A DNA stretch of 56,264 nt from Flammeovirgaceae bacterium UBA2371 (GCA_002345965.1 DDTF01000030.1:1-56264); one strand, 5' to 3'; shown: positions 17,663-25,849, counted from the stretch's first letter. Made by a program: numbers and translations. The notes: a model not told the origin generated them from the sequence alone.

Positions 17663-17979
17663 TTTAAATTCATGTTTTTAGTGCACTTATTTATTAATCC
17701 AAGCGGGCATAACAATATCATTCGTCATGCATATTGCTATACGGCTACGTCTTGGCTGCTACGCCATCAATTTGGATAGAAAAATTTCTTGTTTTTATGC
17801 GAAGAACCGCACAGGTGAGATTCTGGGTGCATTTAATAAAGAGGAGTATATTTTTGAAGCCGTAACTTTCTGTAAGAAAGAGAGTTATAATTTTAGAGGC
17901 TTTACTGGCCTAAAGATGACCTGACTAAAATTAGGGGAAATCCCCTATAATGAATTAGAACCAATAACAGAGAGCATAT
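17663..17979. other. Upstream region of the Rhs operon (317 bases, no gene)
   Basis: It lies between the response regulator stop and the start of the SpvB-like gene. It holds the 7-2-7 palindrome near its right end and otherwise no recognised element. No TAnnTTTG box was found on the minus strand, so the promoter may be activator-dependent with a long leader. A 65-codon plus-strand frame (17727-17924) has no family features and runs against all local genes. Confidence 0.5.
17932..17947. promoter_or_regulatory. 7-2-7 palindrome upstream of the Rhs operon (candidate NarL-type site)
   Basis: TAGGGGAAATCCCCTA: half-sites TAGGGGA and TCCCCTA around a 2-base spacer AA. It differs by one base from the palindrome at 5628-5643. 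It lies 32 bases beyond the stop of the NarL-type regulator gene and about 270 bases before the SpvB-like gene. Confidence 0.6.
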
Positions 17980-18639
17980 TCAGTTTGGCGGTACAAGCCC
18001 ATTCTCATATGCATATTTCACCAAACCAACTGTATTTTTTGCGCTTAACTTCTGCAACATATTTATACGATGGTTTTCTACAGTCTTCTCACTAATACAT
18101 AGGCGCGCACCAATTTCTTTGGTTGTACATTCATCGCAAATGTGCTGGAGAATTTCTTTTTCCCTTTTTGTAAGTTCTCCCAATAATCTTTCGGCACCGT
18201 TCTTTTTACCTGATACTATTTCAGCATGGTTTAATGCACGTTCAGCAACCTCATTTTTATAGAAATCACGATCTACAACTGCCTTGACTGCCTTTACTAC
18301 TTCTTCGGGCTCACAGTCTTTTAGTAAATATCCATGAACACCCAAGTTCATCAATTCCAGAACTTTTGCAGGCGAATCATCAATAGTTAGCATAACGATT
18401 TTAATCCGAGGATAACGTTTTATAAGAATAGCGGCAGCTTCTTCACCACCCATTAAAGGCATACTAATATCGAGTAATACTACATCCACTGGGTGGGATC
18501 TCATTTTCCTCAATAGCTCTTTTCCATTTTCCGCCTCCAATACCCTGTAATCAATTCTATCAACCGATCTCAGATAGGCAATGGTAAGCTTACGAAAAAG
18601 CTTGTGATCGTCAGCTATGCAAATCCTGATAGGCTCCAT
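17980..18639 (-). CDS. NarL/LuxR-family response regulator
   Basis: 219 residues from the ATG at 18639; an upstream TTG (18675) would add 12 residues that the family lacks. The receiver domain shows the acidic pair A-D-D-H, the phosphoacceptor in V-V-L-L-D-I-S-M-P, the Thr of V-M-L-T and the Lys of L-L-K-D. The C-terminal LuxR-type helix-turn-helix has L-T-K-R-E-K-E-I-L and I-S-E-K-T-V-E-N-H-R. It overlaps the 3' end of the histidine kinase gene by 29 bases, so they form a two-component pair. The 7-2-7 palindrome just downstream and its second copy at 5628 make the Rhs locus the likely target; this is inference from site architecture and position. Confidence 0.93.
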   Translation of the reverse strand: MEPIRICIADDHKLFRKLTIAYLRSVDRIDYRVLEAENGKELLRKMRSHPVDVVLLDISMPLMGGEEAAAILIKRYPRIKIVMLTIDDSPAKVLELMNLGVHGYLLKDCEPEEVVKAVKAVVDRDFYKNEVAERALNHAEIVSGKKNGAERLLGELTKREKEILQHICDECTTKEIGARLCISEKTVENHRINMLQKLSAKNTVGLVKYAYENGLVPPN

Positions 18640-19495
18640 TATATATTGGGTGTACAATTTCTGCTTTAAAACCAATTTTTTCTCGATCCAGAAAAAAACT
18701 AGCGTCTATGGCTTTTAAGCTACTTCTGATAGATTTTAATCCCATGCCCCCACTAGCCTCCTTCATGCATGAGCTGGATGATCCGTTCCCAGCAACTTCA
18801 ATAATGAGATCAATTTCACTCCATTGCAATTTAACGTTAATAAACCATGGATTGGAATGTTTTAGTTCATTCCCTATAAGCTCCTGGACAGCCCTATACA
18901 AAACTAATTCGTGATCTTGGTGCAACCTTACAGGTGTACCTGACTCATGATAGTTTATCCTAGTCAACTTTGGATTACTTAACCGATCACAAAGCTCTTT
19001 TATTGCAAAACCAATGCCCTGATTCCTGAGGCTATGAGGAAAGACATCTTTGGTGATGTTTCTCACAATATAGAGGCTTCTATCAAGCTCAGTTTTCATA
19101 GACACCAATAAGTCAAAATCACTTTCATAGCGATTACGACTAAGTGCATCGACCATTAATTTTAATACTGCCAAACTGTTTCCAACTTCATCATGAAGAG
19201 TTTTTGAGTAGAGTTCCCAATCTCGTTCAAAGGATTTTCGCTGTAAGTTTAGTGCATTACCAAGCTCAATTTTCAGTAAAAGAAGTTCTCTATTTTGTGC
19301 TGCTTTCCTTAGATAGTTCCTTTTGTACTTTATCATATATACCACGACAATCAATAGCACCAAAAGCAACAAACTGAACAATGTCAAATAAGTGAACATA
19401 AAAATTAAACCAGTTGGTGAACTTAGAACCTTCTTCCAAATATTCGCTAAGTGAATATAGTTGTAGGTAAATTCGAAGTCAAAGGCAATGTTCAC
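18611..19495 (-). CDS. HisKA_3-type sensor histidine kinase with altered G1 box
   Basis: 294 residues from a GTG at 19495, with no better ATG nearby except Met33 inside the membrane segment. One transmembrane helix (about 30-53) is followed by a cytoplasmic helix and the H-box L-H-D-E-V-G-N-S-L (His101), as in NarX/DesK-type kinases that partner NarL-type regulators. The N-box is seen as E-L-I-G-N-E-L-K-H-S. The G1 box, normally V-x-D-N-G-x-G, reads V-A-G-N-G-S-S, losing the Asp that contacts adenine, while a G-G-M-G-L-K-S-I motif remains. There is no recognisable sensor domain. The kinase may be weak, or may act mainly as a phosphatase or with a partner. It is cotranscribed with the regulator. 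Confidence 0.88.
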   Translation of the reverse strand: MNIAFDFEFTYNYIHLANIWKKVLSSPTGLIFMFTYLTLFSLLLLVLLIVVVYMIKYKRNYLRKAAQNRELLLLKIELGNALNLQRKSFERDWELYSKTLHDEVGNSLAVLKLMVDALSRNRYESDFDLLVSMKTELDRSLYIVRNITKDVFPHSLRNQGIGFAIKELCDRLSNPKLTRINYHESGTPVRLHQDHELVLYRAVQELIGNELKHSNPWFINVKLQWSEIDLIIEVAGNGSSSSCMKEASGGMGLKSIRSSLKAIDASFFLDREKIGFKAEIVHPIYNGAYQDLHS

Positions 19496-19525
19496 TTTTC
19501 TCTAATAATACCATTAGAAAGGCAT

Positions 19526-19554
19526 AAAAAAAGGGAGCTGAGCTCCCTTTTTTT
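19526..19554. terminator. Intrinsic terminator downstream of tsf, probably bidirectional
   Basis: GGGAGCT-G-AGCTCCC (19533-19547) flanked by seven A and seven T. On the minus strand it ends the rplM-rpsI-rpsB-tsf transcript. Confidence 0.88.
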
Positions 19555-19575
19555 ATAACCAACTTAAGTTATTTA

Positions 19576-20406
19576 TTAACCAATTGTAACGCGCTTGAAT
19601 TCAGCTACAGTAAGTCCTTTGGTAACACCATCAAGGTATTGTGCTACCGTTTTGCTGTTGTCTTTTACGAACGCCTGATGCACCAGTGTATTGTCTTTGT
19701 AGAAACGCTTCAGTTTACCTTCCGCGATTTTCTCCACCATGTTTTCAGGCTTTCCTTCTGCAATGATTTGTGCTTTAGCAATTTCCAATTCCTTTTCGAT
19801 GATGGTCTTATCAACAGTAGTCTCGTCCACCGCTACAGGATTCATGGCCGCGATCTGCATGCCCACATCTTTACCTGCTTCAGTAACATCTTTACCATTC
19901 ACACCTTTCAATGATACCAACACACCCAATTTAGATCCAACGTGGATATACGGAACAACTGCTTCGCCTGTCATGCGAACGTACTCACTCACCTCTATCT
20001 TTTCTCCGATCTTGCCTACCAGTTCTGTGATTTTCTCCAGCACGGTGAGGTTTCCCAGTTTTTCGGCCATCAACGCTTCTACATTGGCGGGCTTCTTTTC
20101 GAATGCTACTATGGCAATGGCGTCTCCCAAAGTCTGGAACTCCTCATTTTTCGCTACAAAATCAGTCTCACAATTCAGGGCGATCAACACAGCCTCCTTG
20201 TTGTCATTTGATGTTTTGATGAACACAGATCCTTCCTTGGCATCTCTGTCCGAGCGGGAGGCAGAAACTTTCTGGCCTTTCTTTCTCAAAATCTCTATTG
20301 CCTTTTCGAAGTCGCCATCGGCTTCAGTAAGTGCCTTTTTACAATCCATCATTCCCGCACCGGTCATGGTACGCAGCTTATTTACATCTTGTGCAGTAAT
20401 TGCCAT
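19576..20406 (-). CDS. tsf: Elongation factor Ts
   Basis: 276 residues, normal length. It is the guanine nucleotide exchange factor that regenerates EF-Tu-GTP in the cytosol. The N-terminal UBA-like domain with V-N-K-L-R-T-M-T-G-A-G-M-M-D-C-K-K-A-L and the core signature with E-T-D-F-V-A-K-N are clear. It is the last gene of the ribosomal protein operon, separated from rpsB by 113 bases containing a hairpin followed by a U-run in the transcript, which could lower tsf expression relative to rpsB. Confidence 0.98.
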   Translation of the reverse strand: MAITAQDVNKLRTMTGAGMMDCKKALTEADGDFEKAIEILRKKGQKVSASRSDRDAKEGSVFIKTSNDNKEAVLIALNCETDFVAKNEEFQTLGDAIAIVAFEKKPANVEALMAEKLGNLTVLEKITELVGKIGEKIEVSEYVRMTGEAVVPYIHVGSKLGVLVSLKGVNGKDVTEAGKDVGMQIAAMNPVAVDETTVDKTIIEKELEIAKAQIIAEGKPENMVEKIAEGKLKRFYKDNTLVHQAFVKDNSKTVAQYLDGVTKGLTVAEFKRVTIG

Positions 20407-20439
20407 CTTTGAAATTATTTAATTGTTACTCGTTGCTTT

Positions 20440-20474
20440 AAAAAACTAAACATCGGCTTGGGACCGATGTTTAG
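20440..20474 (-). terminator. Hairpin with U-run between rpsB and tsf (attenuator candidate)
   Basis: CTAAACATCGG at 20446-20456 pairs perfectly with CCGATGTTTAG at 20464-20474 (11 base pairs, 7-base loop). In the minus-strand transcript it is followed by a run of six U. It has the form of an intrinsic terminator but lies inside an operon, so partial read-through is expected. Confidence 0.7.
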
Positions 20475-20519
20475 CATTGAAATGTTCGGCCCGGAATCAA
20501 CCGGAAAGCCTCCCTTATA

Positions 20520-21290
20520 TTATTTCGTTTCCTCTACGGTCTCGTCTACTTTCTTCTTTTCCTCCTCCTCTTTCTTCATGTTTGCATCATCCTTGTCCTT
20601 CTTGCGCTCCATCAAACCTTCCTCAATCGCTTTGCCTACGTGCTCCAGGATGATTGAGATCGATTTGAAAGCATCATCATTGGCAGGAATAGGGAAGTCA
20701 ATATCAGTAGGGTCTGAATTGGTATCCACCATAGCAAATACGGGGATATTCAATTTTTGAGCTTCTGCTACTGCGATGTGCTCACGCTTTACATCCACCA
20801 CAAACAAGGCTGAAGGAAGACGGTTAAGGTCGGTGATACCGCCCAGCAATTTTTCTAATTTCGCCTTCTCACGGCTGATCATCAAACGCTCACGCTTGGC
20901 CAGGTTCTCGAAAGTTTCGTCTTTCAACATCTTGTCGATCTGCGCCAATTTCTTCAATGACTTTCTGATCGTAGCAAAGTTGGTAAGCATACCGCCCAAC
21001 CAACGCTCTGTTACGAAAGGCATGTTCAATCTTTCAGCTTGCGCCTTCACGATATCTTTAGCCTGCTTTTTGGTAGCCACGAACATGATTTTACGTCCGG
21101 AGCGCACCACATTCTTCAACGCATAAGTGGCCTCATCCAAACATTTCATCGTCTTGTTCAAGTCGATAAGATGGATGCCGTTATTTTCCATGAAAATATA
21201 CTCGGCCATTTTGGGGTTCCACTTGCGGGTAAGGTGTCCGAAGTGAACACCCGCCTCCATTAATTCTTGAGTAGTTAATTTATTAGCCAT
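20520..21290 (-). CDS. rpsB: 30S ribosomal protein S2
   Basis: 256 residues. It binds the 30S head-body junction. It has the S2 signatures E-A-G-V-H-F-G-H-L-T-R-K-W-N-P-K-M and A-M-V-D-T-N-S-D-P. The C-terminal extension is rich in Lys and Glu (E-E-E-E-K-K-K), a lineage-typical tail. It starts 9 bases after the rpsI stop, so the two are cotranscribed. Confidence 0.98.
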   Translation of the reverse strand: MANKLTTQELMEAGVHFGHLTRKWNPKMAEYIFMENNGIHLIDLNKTMKCLDEATYALKNVVRSGRKIMFVATKKQAKDIVKAQAERLNMPFVTERWLGGMLTNFATIRKSLKKLAQIDKMLKDETFENLAKRERLMISREKAKLEKLLGGITDLNRLPSALFVVDVKREHIAVAEAQKLNIPVFAMVDTNSDPTDIDFPIPANDDAFKSISIILEHVGKAIEEGLMERKKDKDDANMKKEEEEKKKVDETVEETK

Positions 21291-21299
21291 GTGCTTCTT

Positions 21300-21686
21300 T
21301 TAACGTTTGCTGAATTGGAATTTCTTTCTCGCCTTTCTCTTACCGTACTTCTTCCTCTCCACCATACGTGAATCTCTAGTTGTAAGTCCTTCTTTTTTCA
21401 GTGCTGGTTTGTTCTCACCGTTAACTTCAACCAGCGCACGAGTAATACCCATACGGATGGCTTCAGCTTGCCCTTTGATTCCACCACCTTCAACATTGAT
21501 GCTCACATCGTATTGGTTGTCCAGCTTTAATATTGCAAAAGGCTGTTTTACAGTGGTTTGGTGAATCTCAGATTTGAAATAATCAGTCAGCTCGCGGTCG
21601 TTAACGGTAATGGTTCCGTTGCCGGGCTGTAAATAAACGCGGGCGATAGCGGTTTTCCTTCTTCCAGTTTTATTGGTAATATCCAT
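21300..21686 (-). CDS. rpsI: 30S ribosomal protein S9
   Basis: 128 residues, full length. It begins with the typical G-R-R-K-T-A-I-A-R-V-Y-L and ends with the conserved basic tail K-K-F-Q-F-S-K-R, which reaches the P-site tRNA. It lies 3 bases after the rplM stop, the usual L13-S9 coupling. Confidence 0.98.
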   Translation of the reverse strand: MDITNKTGRRKTAIARVYLQPGNGTITVNDRELTDYFKSEIHQTTVKQPFAILKLDNQYDVSINVEGGGIKGQAEAIRMGITRALVEVNGENKPALKKEGLTTRDSRMVERKKYGKRKARKKFQFSKR

Positions 21687-21689
21687 TTA

Positions 21690-22133
21690 TCAGAACTTTA
21701 ATTCTTTGGGTTGTTGTGCTTCGTGTGGGTGCTTATCGCCTACGTATACGTGCAGACTTCTATAAACTTCACTTCCCATTCGGTTTTTAGGCAGCATTCC
21801 TTTTACAGCATGCTCTACTAATCTTTCAGGGTGTTTTTCGCGGATCATAGCAGGCGTTTTTTCGCTCTGACCTCCAGGATAACCTGAGTGGGTAAGCAAT
21901 ACCCTGTCATCCCATTTCTTTCCAGTCATTCTCACCTTTTCTGCGTTGATCACGATAACGTGGTCACCGGTATCTACGTGTGGTGAAAAAGATGGTTTAT
22001 TTTTTCCTCTAAGTACTTTGGCAACCTGACTGGCTACACGTCCAAGCACCTGATTTTTTGCATCTACCAATACCCAGCCCTTTTCTGCTGTCGCTTTAGT
22101 AGGATTAGTTGTTTTATAACTGTTATGATCCAC
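21690..22133 (-). CDS. rplM: 50S ribosomal protein L13
   Basis: 147 residues, read from a GTG at 22133. The L13 signature is present (V-D-A-K-N-Q-V-L-G-R-V-A-S ... M-L-P-K-N-R-M-G ... Y-V-G-D-K-H-P-H). It is first in the operon rplM-rpsI-rpsB-tsf and is preceded by a good Bacteroidota promoter at 22191-22221. Confidence 0.97.
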   Translation of the reverse strand: MDHNSYKTTNPTKATAEKGWVLVDAKNQVLGRVASQVAKVLRGKNKPSFSPHVDTGDHVIVINAEKVRMTGKKWDDRVLLTHSGYPGGQSEKTPAMIREKHPERLVEHAVKGMLPKNRMGSEVYRSLHVYVGDKHPHEAQQPKELKF

Positions 22134-22190
22134 TTTTGATCCCTTTAATTATTCTGTTTTTAAACCTATATACCCCTCCAAAAAGGGACA

Positions 22191-22221
22191 CAAAAGTAGA
22201 CCCAATTACCTAAATTTCCAA
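22191..22221 (-). promoter_or_regulatory. Bacteroidota-type promoter of the rplM operon
   Basis: On the minus strand, TTG (22219-22221), a 20-base spacer, then TACTTTTG (22191-22198), matching TTTG-N19..21-TAnnTTTG. The rplM GTG lies 57 bases downstream. Confidence 0.75.
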
Positions 22222-22235
22222 GCAGGCCTTTCTTT

Positions 22236-22955
22236 TTACCGGAGATTCTGAGACAATTGCTTCAAAAGAGCCCCAAAATCCTTGGGGTAAGGTGCCTCCA
22301 CCTCAATTTTTTCGTCTTTCAACCCCAAAAAAGTTAGCGATTGGGCGTGTAGGGCCATCCTTTTCATAAAGGGTTCTTCTTCAGAATTCTTCTTCAGGTT
22401 ATACCCTCTTTTTACCGAGGAAAGATAAAATGGCTTGCCCCCATAAGTTGCATCACCACAAATCGGAAACTTAAGCCACGCCAGGTGAATCCTGATCTGG
22501 TGCATCCGGCCAGTGACGGGGCGGCAATGCACCAGGGTGTGGTTTTTGAATGTTTGCAAGGTATTGAACCAGGTTTGTGCGCTTTTTCCGGTTCCATCAA
22601 TTTTTACCGTGCCATCGCTGAGCTTTAAAATCGATTTGACCACCTCCTTCTCTTCAAAACTGGCAATGCCATCTACAACAGCATGATAAATTTTCTTTAC
22701 TTCTCTTTGTTCGAACTGTATACTCAAATGGCGGTAGGCATCCTGATTTTTGGCAATGGCCAATACCCCGGAGGTGTCCTTATCCAACCGATGGCACATT
22801 TGGGCATTGGGCTCTACCTCCCGGGCCAATTTCAATAGATTGACAGGGTCATTCCTGTCCTCAAGGGTAGCAATGAATGGTGGCTTGTTAATGAGGATAT
22901 AATCTTCATTTTCAAAAAGTACCAGTTGCTCAAATTTGGGTATTGCTAATTTCAA
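22236..22955 (-). CDS. RluA-family pseudouridine synthase
   Basis: 239 residues, without an S4 domain. It isomerises uridine in rRNA or tRNA. The catalytic motif H-R-L-D-K-D-T-S-G-V-L (Asp58), the I-L-I-N-K-P-P motif and the R-x-H-Q-I-R-I-H-L signature are present. The start is a TTG at 22955: an in-frame stop lies just upstream and no ATG occurs before residue 53. It follows the PhoR-like kinase gene by 14 bases, so it may be cotranscribed with the two-component pair. The exact RNA target cannot be told from sequence alone. Confidence 0.92.
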   Translation of the reverse strand: MKLAIPKFEQLVLFENEDYILINKPPFIATLEDRNDPVNLLKLAREVEPNAQMCHRLDKDTSGVLAIAKNQDAYRHLSIQFEQREVKKIYHAVVDGIASFEEKEVVKSILKLSDGTVKIDGTGKSAQTWFNTLQTFKNHTLVHCRPVTGRMHQIRIHLAWLKFPICGDATYGGKPFYLSSVKRGYNLKKNSEEEPFMKRMALHAQSLTFLGLKDEKIEVEAPYPKDFGALLKQLSQNLR

Positions 22956-22969
22956 GCCGCAAATTTACA

Positions 22970-24028
22970 CTATGCGCTTGATTCAGTCGACCTTGAATCC
23001 AATTTTGCCAAGGGAAGTTTGAAACTAAATGTAGATCCATGCCCGGGCACGCTTTGTACTTCTGCTTTGCTCTTGTGCCCTTCCAATATGTGTTTAACAA
23101 TGGCAAGTCCAAGTCCGGTACCACCTCTTTCTCTGCTTCGGCTTTTATCTACCCGGTAAAAACGCTCAAAAATTCGATCCAGGTGGGCTTTGGGTATCCC
23201 CTCTCCATTGTCGGTTACAAAAGTGGTCACCGACTTCTTACCTACTTCGAAACGGATGGTCACCTGACCGTTTTCGTTGCTATACTTAAGGGCATTAGAT
23301 ACCAGGTTGGTAATGACCTGTGTGATACGCAACCAATCGGCATGGACAATTATCATTTTCTCAGGTTTGGCCACTTGAATTTCAATGCCCTTGGCTTTAG
23401 CCCGTTGTTCGAACTGATCGATTGCCTCGAGGCACAAATTGTACAGGTCTATGTTTTCAAATTTCATTTTGATGTCGCCTGTTTCAATCTGCGAAAGCGT
23501 TAGTAAATCCTGCACCAGGGCATCAAGACCATCCAGGCTCTTGGCCGCCTTTTTTAGAAATTTGGTGCGCACATTTTTGTCGTTCACAGCGCCATCCAAA
23601 AGGGTATGTACAAAACCCTGAGCTGCGAAGATGGGTGTTTTCAATTCGTGGGAGACATCGGCCACAAACTCCTTTCGAAAGGTTTCCAGTTTTTTGAGTT
23701 CGTCTATTTCCTTTTGCTTCAATGCCGCGAAGGTGTGGATCTCTTCATTGATTTTTTTGAGCGGATTGAGATGATTGGTTTTTTTGATAGCGAACTCTCC
23801 CAGTTCAACCTTTTGCAGTTTATCCATCATCTTATAAATCTTGTTGATTTCTCCGAAGATGAGGTATTCGAGCACCACAAAAATCAAAATATAAGAAACC
23901 GAAAAGCTGATGATACCCGCAACGATGATGGCTTTGACGGCCACGTCATTGACCAAGGAAAGAAAAAGTGCCGTTACGATACTGATAGAGGCTGCTAGCA
24001 GCAATGCCAAAACCCTGGCGCTATACAC
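22970..24028 (-). CDS. PhoR-like sensor histidine kinase
   Basis: 352 residues from a GTG at 24028. Two N-terminal transmembrane helices (about 7-25 and 32-55) enclose a very short loop, then comes a linker, a HisKA domain with the H-box D-V-S-H-E-L-K-T-P (His127), and an HATPase_c domain with the N-box (V-S-N-A-L-K-Y-S), G1 (T-D-N-G-E-G-I-P) and G2 (G-G-T-G-L-G-L-A-I-V) all intact. It lacks an obvious external sensor domain. It starts 6 bases after the regulator gene. PhoBR-like by architecture; whether the signal is phosphate is unknown, since no pst/phoU genes are in view. Confidence 0.93.
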   Translation of the reverse strand: MYSARVLALLLAASISIVTALFLSLVNDVAVKAIIVAGIISFSVSYILIFVVLEYLIFGEINKIYKMMDKLQKVELGEFAIKKTNHLNPLKKINEEIHTFAALKQKEIDELKKLETFRKEFVADVSHELKTPIFAAQGFVHTLLDGAVNDKNVRTKFLKKAAKSLDGLDALVQDLLTLSQIETGDIKMKFENIDLYNLCLEAIDQFEQRAKAKGIEIQVAKPEKMIIVHADWLRITQVITNLVSNALKYSNENGQVTIRFEVGKKSVTTFVTDNGEGIPKAHLDRIFERFYRVDKSRSRERGGTGLGLAIVKHILEGHKSKAEVQSVPGHGSTFSFKLPLAKLDSRSTESSA

Positions 24029-24034
24029 GGATGC

Positions 24035-24724
24035 TTAATTTAGGTGAAACTTGTATCCCACTCCTTTTACGGTGGTAATATAGTCATCTCCTATCTTTTC
24101 ACGCACTTTCCTGATGTGCACATCGACAGTTCGTGCCAGTACATACACATCTGTGCCCCATATGTTTTGCAACAAATCATCGCGGCTAAATACCTTGTTG
24201 GGGCTCTGTGCCAGAAAGAAAAGAAGCTCAAACTCTTTCTTGGGGAGGCTGATTTCCTTGTCTTTAACTTTAACAGTGTAGCTGGTACGATCGATCAGGA
24301 GGTCACCCATCCTGATCTGTGAAGACGAGCCTTTCTTTTTGGACTCCCTGCGAAACAAGGCCGCTATTCTACTCATCAACGCCCTGGGTTTTATGGGTTT
24401 ACTGATGTAGTCGTCTGCTCCCACGTCAAACCCTGCCACTTCAGAGTACTCCTCTGATCTGGCTGTAAGAAAAACAATAAATGTACTCTGCAACTCAGGT
24501 GTATTGCGAAGGATACGGCAAGCTTCTACGCCATCCATTTTGGGCATCATGATGTCCAGCAAAACCAGGTCAGGAATGAATTTCTTAGCTACCTCCACTG
24601 CTTCTACACCATCGCTGGCGGTACGCACCTCATAGCCTCCCTTTTCGAGGTTATACTTGAGCAGTTCTAAAATAGGTTCTTCGTCATCAACAACGAGCAC
24701 CTTGTGTAATGGCTTATTAGCCAT
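24035..24724 (-). CDS. PhoB/OmpR-family response regulator
   Basis: 229 residues. The receiver domain has the acidic pair V-V-D-D-E-E, phosphoacceptor Asp57 (L-V-L-L-D-I-M-M-P), T-A-R and the Lys of I-S-K-P-I-K-P. The C-terminal winged helix ends with V-D-V-H-I-R-K-V-R-E-K-I and V-K-G-V-G-Y-K-F. It is first gene of the operon with the PhoR-like kinase and the pseudouridine synthase. A TACTTTTG box (24749-24756) lies 25 bases upstream of the ATG. Confidence 0.95.
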   Translation of the reverse strand: MANKPLHKVLVVDDEEPILELLKYNLEKGGYEVRTASDGVEAVEVAKKFIPDLVLLDIMMPKMDGVEACRILRNTPELQSTFIVFLTARSEEYSEVAGFDVGADDYISKPIKPRALMSRIAALFRRESKKKGSSSQIRMGDLLIDRTSYTVKVKDKEISLPKKEFELLFFLAQSPNKVFSRDDLLQNIWGTDVYVLARTVDVHIRKVREKIGDDYITTVKGVGYKFHLN

Positions 24725-24748
24725 AGAGAAGTATTTAATTTTCGCTTA

Positions 24749-24779
24749 CAAAAGTAGCCAGAAATTAAGCGAATTGAAA
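24749..24779 (-). promoter_or_regulatory. Likely promoter of the PhoB/PhoR-like operon
   Basis: Minus-strand TACTTTTG (24749-24756) fits TAnnTTTG exactly; 19 bases upstream is TTTC, a one-base departure from TTTG. The ATG follows 24 bases downstream of the box. Confidence 0.6.
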
Positions 24780-24823
24780 GGGAAGGTTATGATCTTAACA
24801 ATTCCTTAATCCCTTTAACCTCA

Positions 24824-25849
24824 TTACAGAAACGGAAAACGCTTTTTATAATCTTTAATCATCGCACGCAGATCTCCATTGTATTTTCCTTCCAATTCAA
24901 ACTTAAAATCAATTTGTTTGGATTGGTATCTGCGGTATGCTAAAAAGTAATCGTTGTTGGGAAGTCGCTCTTCAAATCGTTTGGTGGGTATTTTGTACTT
25001 GTGCAGGGTGAGCGTATCCATATTGCTTACAATATTCTTGATCAGCATTTCTTTCTTCTTCTTTTTGATCTGATCTGTGTCCTCCTCTTTCCATGTATTG
25101 TATAAGCTATCCAAAACCATACTCCCACGCAAAATGTGGTTGCTGTACTTTTGATGATCTATTACTTCGTGCAGATAAGTGATATACTCTTCTGATTCTT
25201 TTCCATACTTCGCTGCGATAAACTCATAGGCAGCAGAATCTCCGATGAAAGTTGCCAGGTTCTCATTAAAGTCAATGCTATCTTTAATAAAAATAGTTGC
25301 ATGCACCATTTCGTGAATTATGAGGCTGGCCAAGTCTCCCTCGTTTCGTTCCAACATGCCGCTGAGGATAGGATCGGTAAACCAACCCAATGTAGACCAA
25401 CCACCAGGGTTTCTTAAACCTACATCCCAACCTTCTTTTTGCAATCGACTTACTTCATCCATTGCTTTTTCCTTACTAAAAAAACCTTTGTAGGGCACAG
25501 TGCCCAACACAGGAAAATTCCATGTTTTTGGTGTGAGCTGATAAGGCGCACTGGCAGTAACCACCCACATCAGCTCCTCTCCCTTCTGATCAAAAACGGT
25601 CTTGTAGTTTTCCGAATCTTTTAACCCCAACGAATCGATGGCAAATGCTTTGATCTCATCGATGATATGCAGTTTACTTTTCAGTGAGTCAGGAAACAAT
25701 GGATCGCGTAATACCTCCTCAATGGGTCGCGCATTCCAGATGATATTCATCTGCCCCAGGCCCTGATTGATACCATAAACGATCAACGACCAGTAATAAC
25801 CTACGAGAACCAATAACACCAGAAGCAGTGAGAGCGCTATTTTTTTCAT
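24824..25849 (-). CDS. Predicted membrane-anchored aminopeptidase (COG4324/PF10023 type)
   Basis: 341 residues. An uncleaved N-terminal helix (about 4-22) anchors it to the inner membrane, with the rest periplasmic or lipoprotein-like without a lipobox. The zinc motif H-E-M-V-H (179-183) with a following Glu in F-N-E-N-L-A-T-F-I-G-D marks a gluzincin-like metallopeptidase. The G-G-W-S-T-L-G-W-F-T-D-P signature matches the predicted aminopeptidase family PF10023. It starts directly at the stop of the upstream outer-membrane gene (25850), so the pair is translationally coupled. Substrate unknown. Confidence 0.85.
   Translation of the reverse strand: MKKIALSLLLVLLVLVGYYWSLIVYGINQGLGQMNIIWNARPIEEVLRDPLFPDSLKSKLHIIDEIKAFAIDSLGLKDSENYKTVFDQKGEELMWVVTASAPYQLTPKTWNFPVLGTVPYKGFFSKEKAMDEVSRLQKEGWDVGLRNPGGWSTLGWFTDPILSGMLERNEGDLASLIIHEMVHATIFIKDSIDFNENLATFIGDSAAYEFIAAKYGKESEEYITYLHEVIDHQKYSNHILRGSMVLDSLYNTWKEEDTDQIKKKKKEMLIKNIVSNMDTLTLHKYKIPTKRFEERLPNNDYFLAYRRYQSKQIDFKFELEGKYNGDLRAMIKDYKKRFPFL

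Noticed and set aside
17727..17924. 65-codon plus-strand frame upstream of the Rhs operon
   Set aside because: No family features, no ribosome binding site, and it runs against all neighbouring genes; more likely part of a regulatory leader.
19739..20422. 227-codon plus-strand frame across tsf
   Set aside because: It is antisense to the well-supported tsf gene, and its Ser/Phe-rich composition is what the complement of such a gene gives.
24777..24817. Terminator after the aminopeptidase gene (AAAGGGA/TCCCTTT arms)
   Set aside because: The stem has a bulge and a long loop, and no U-run follows in the transcript direction.
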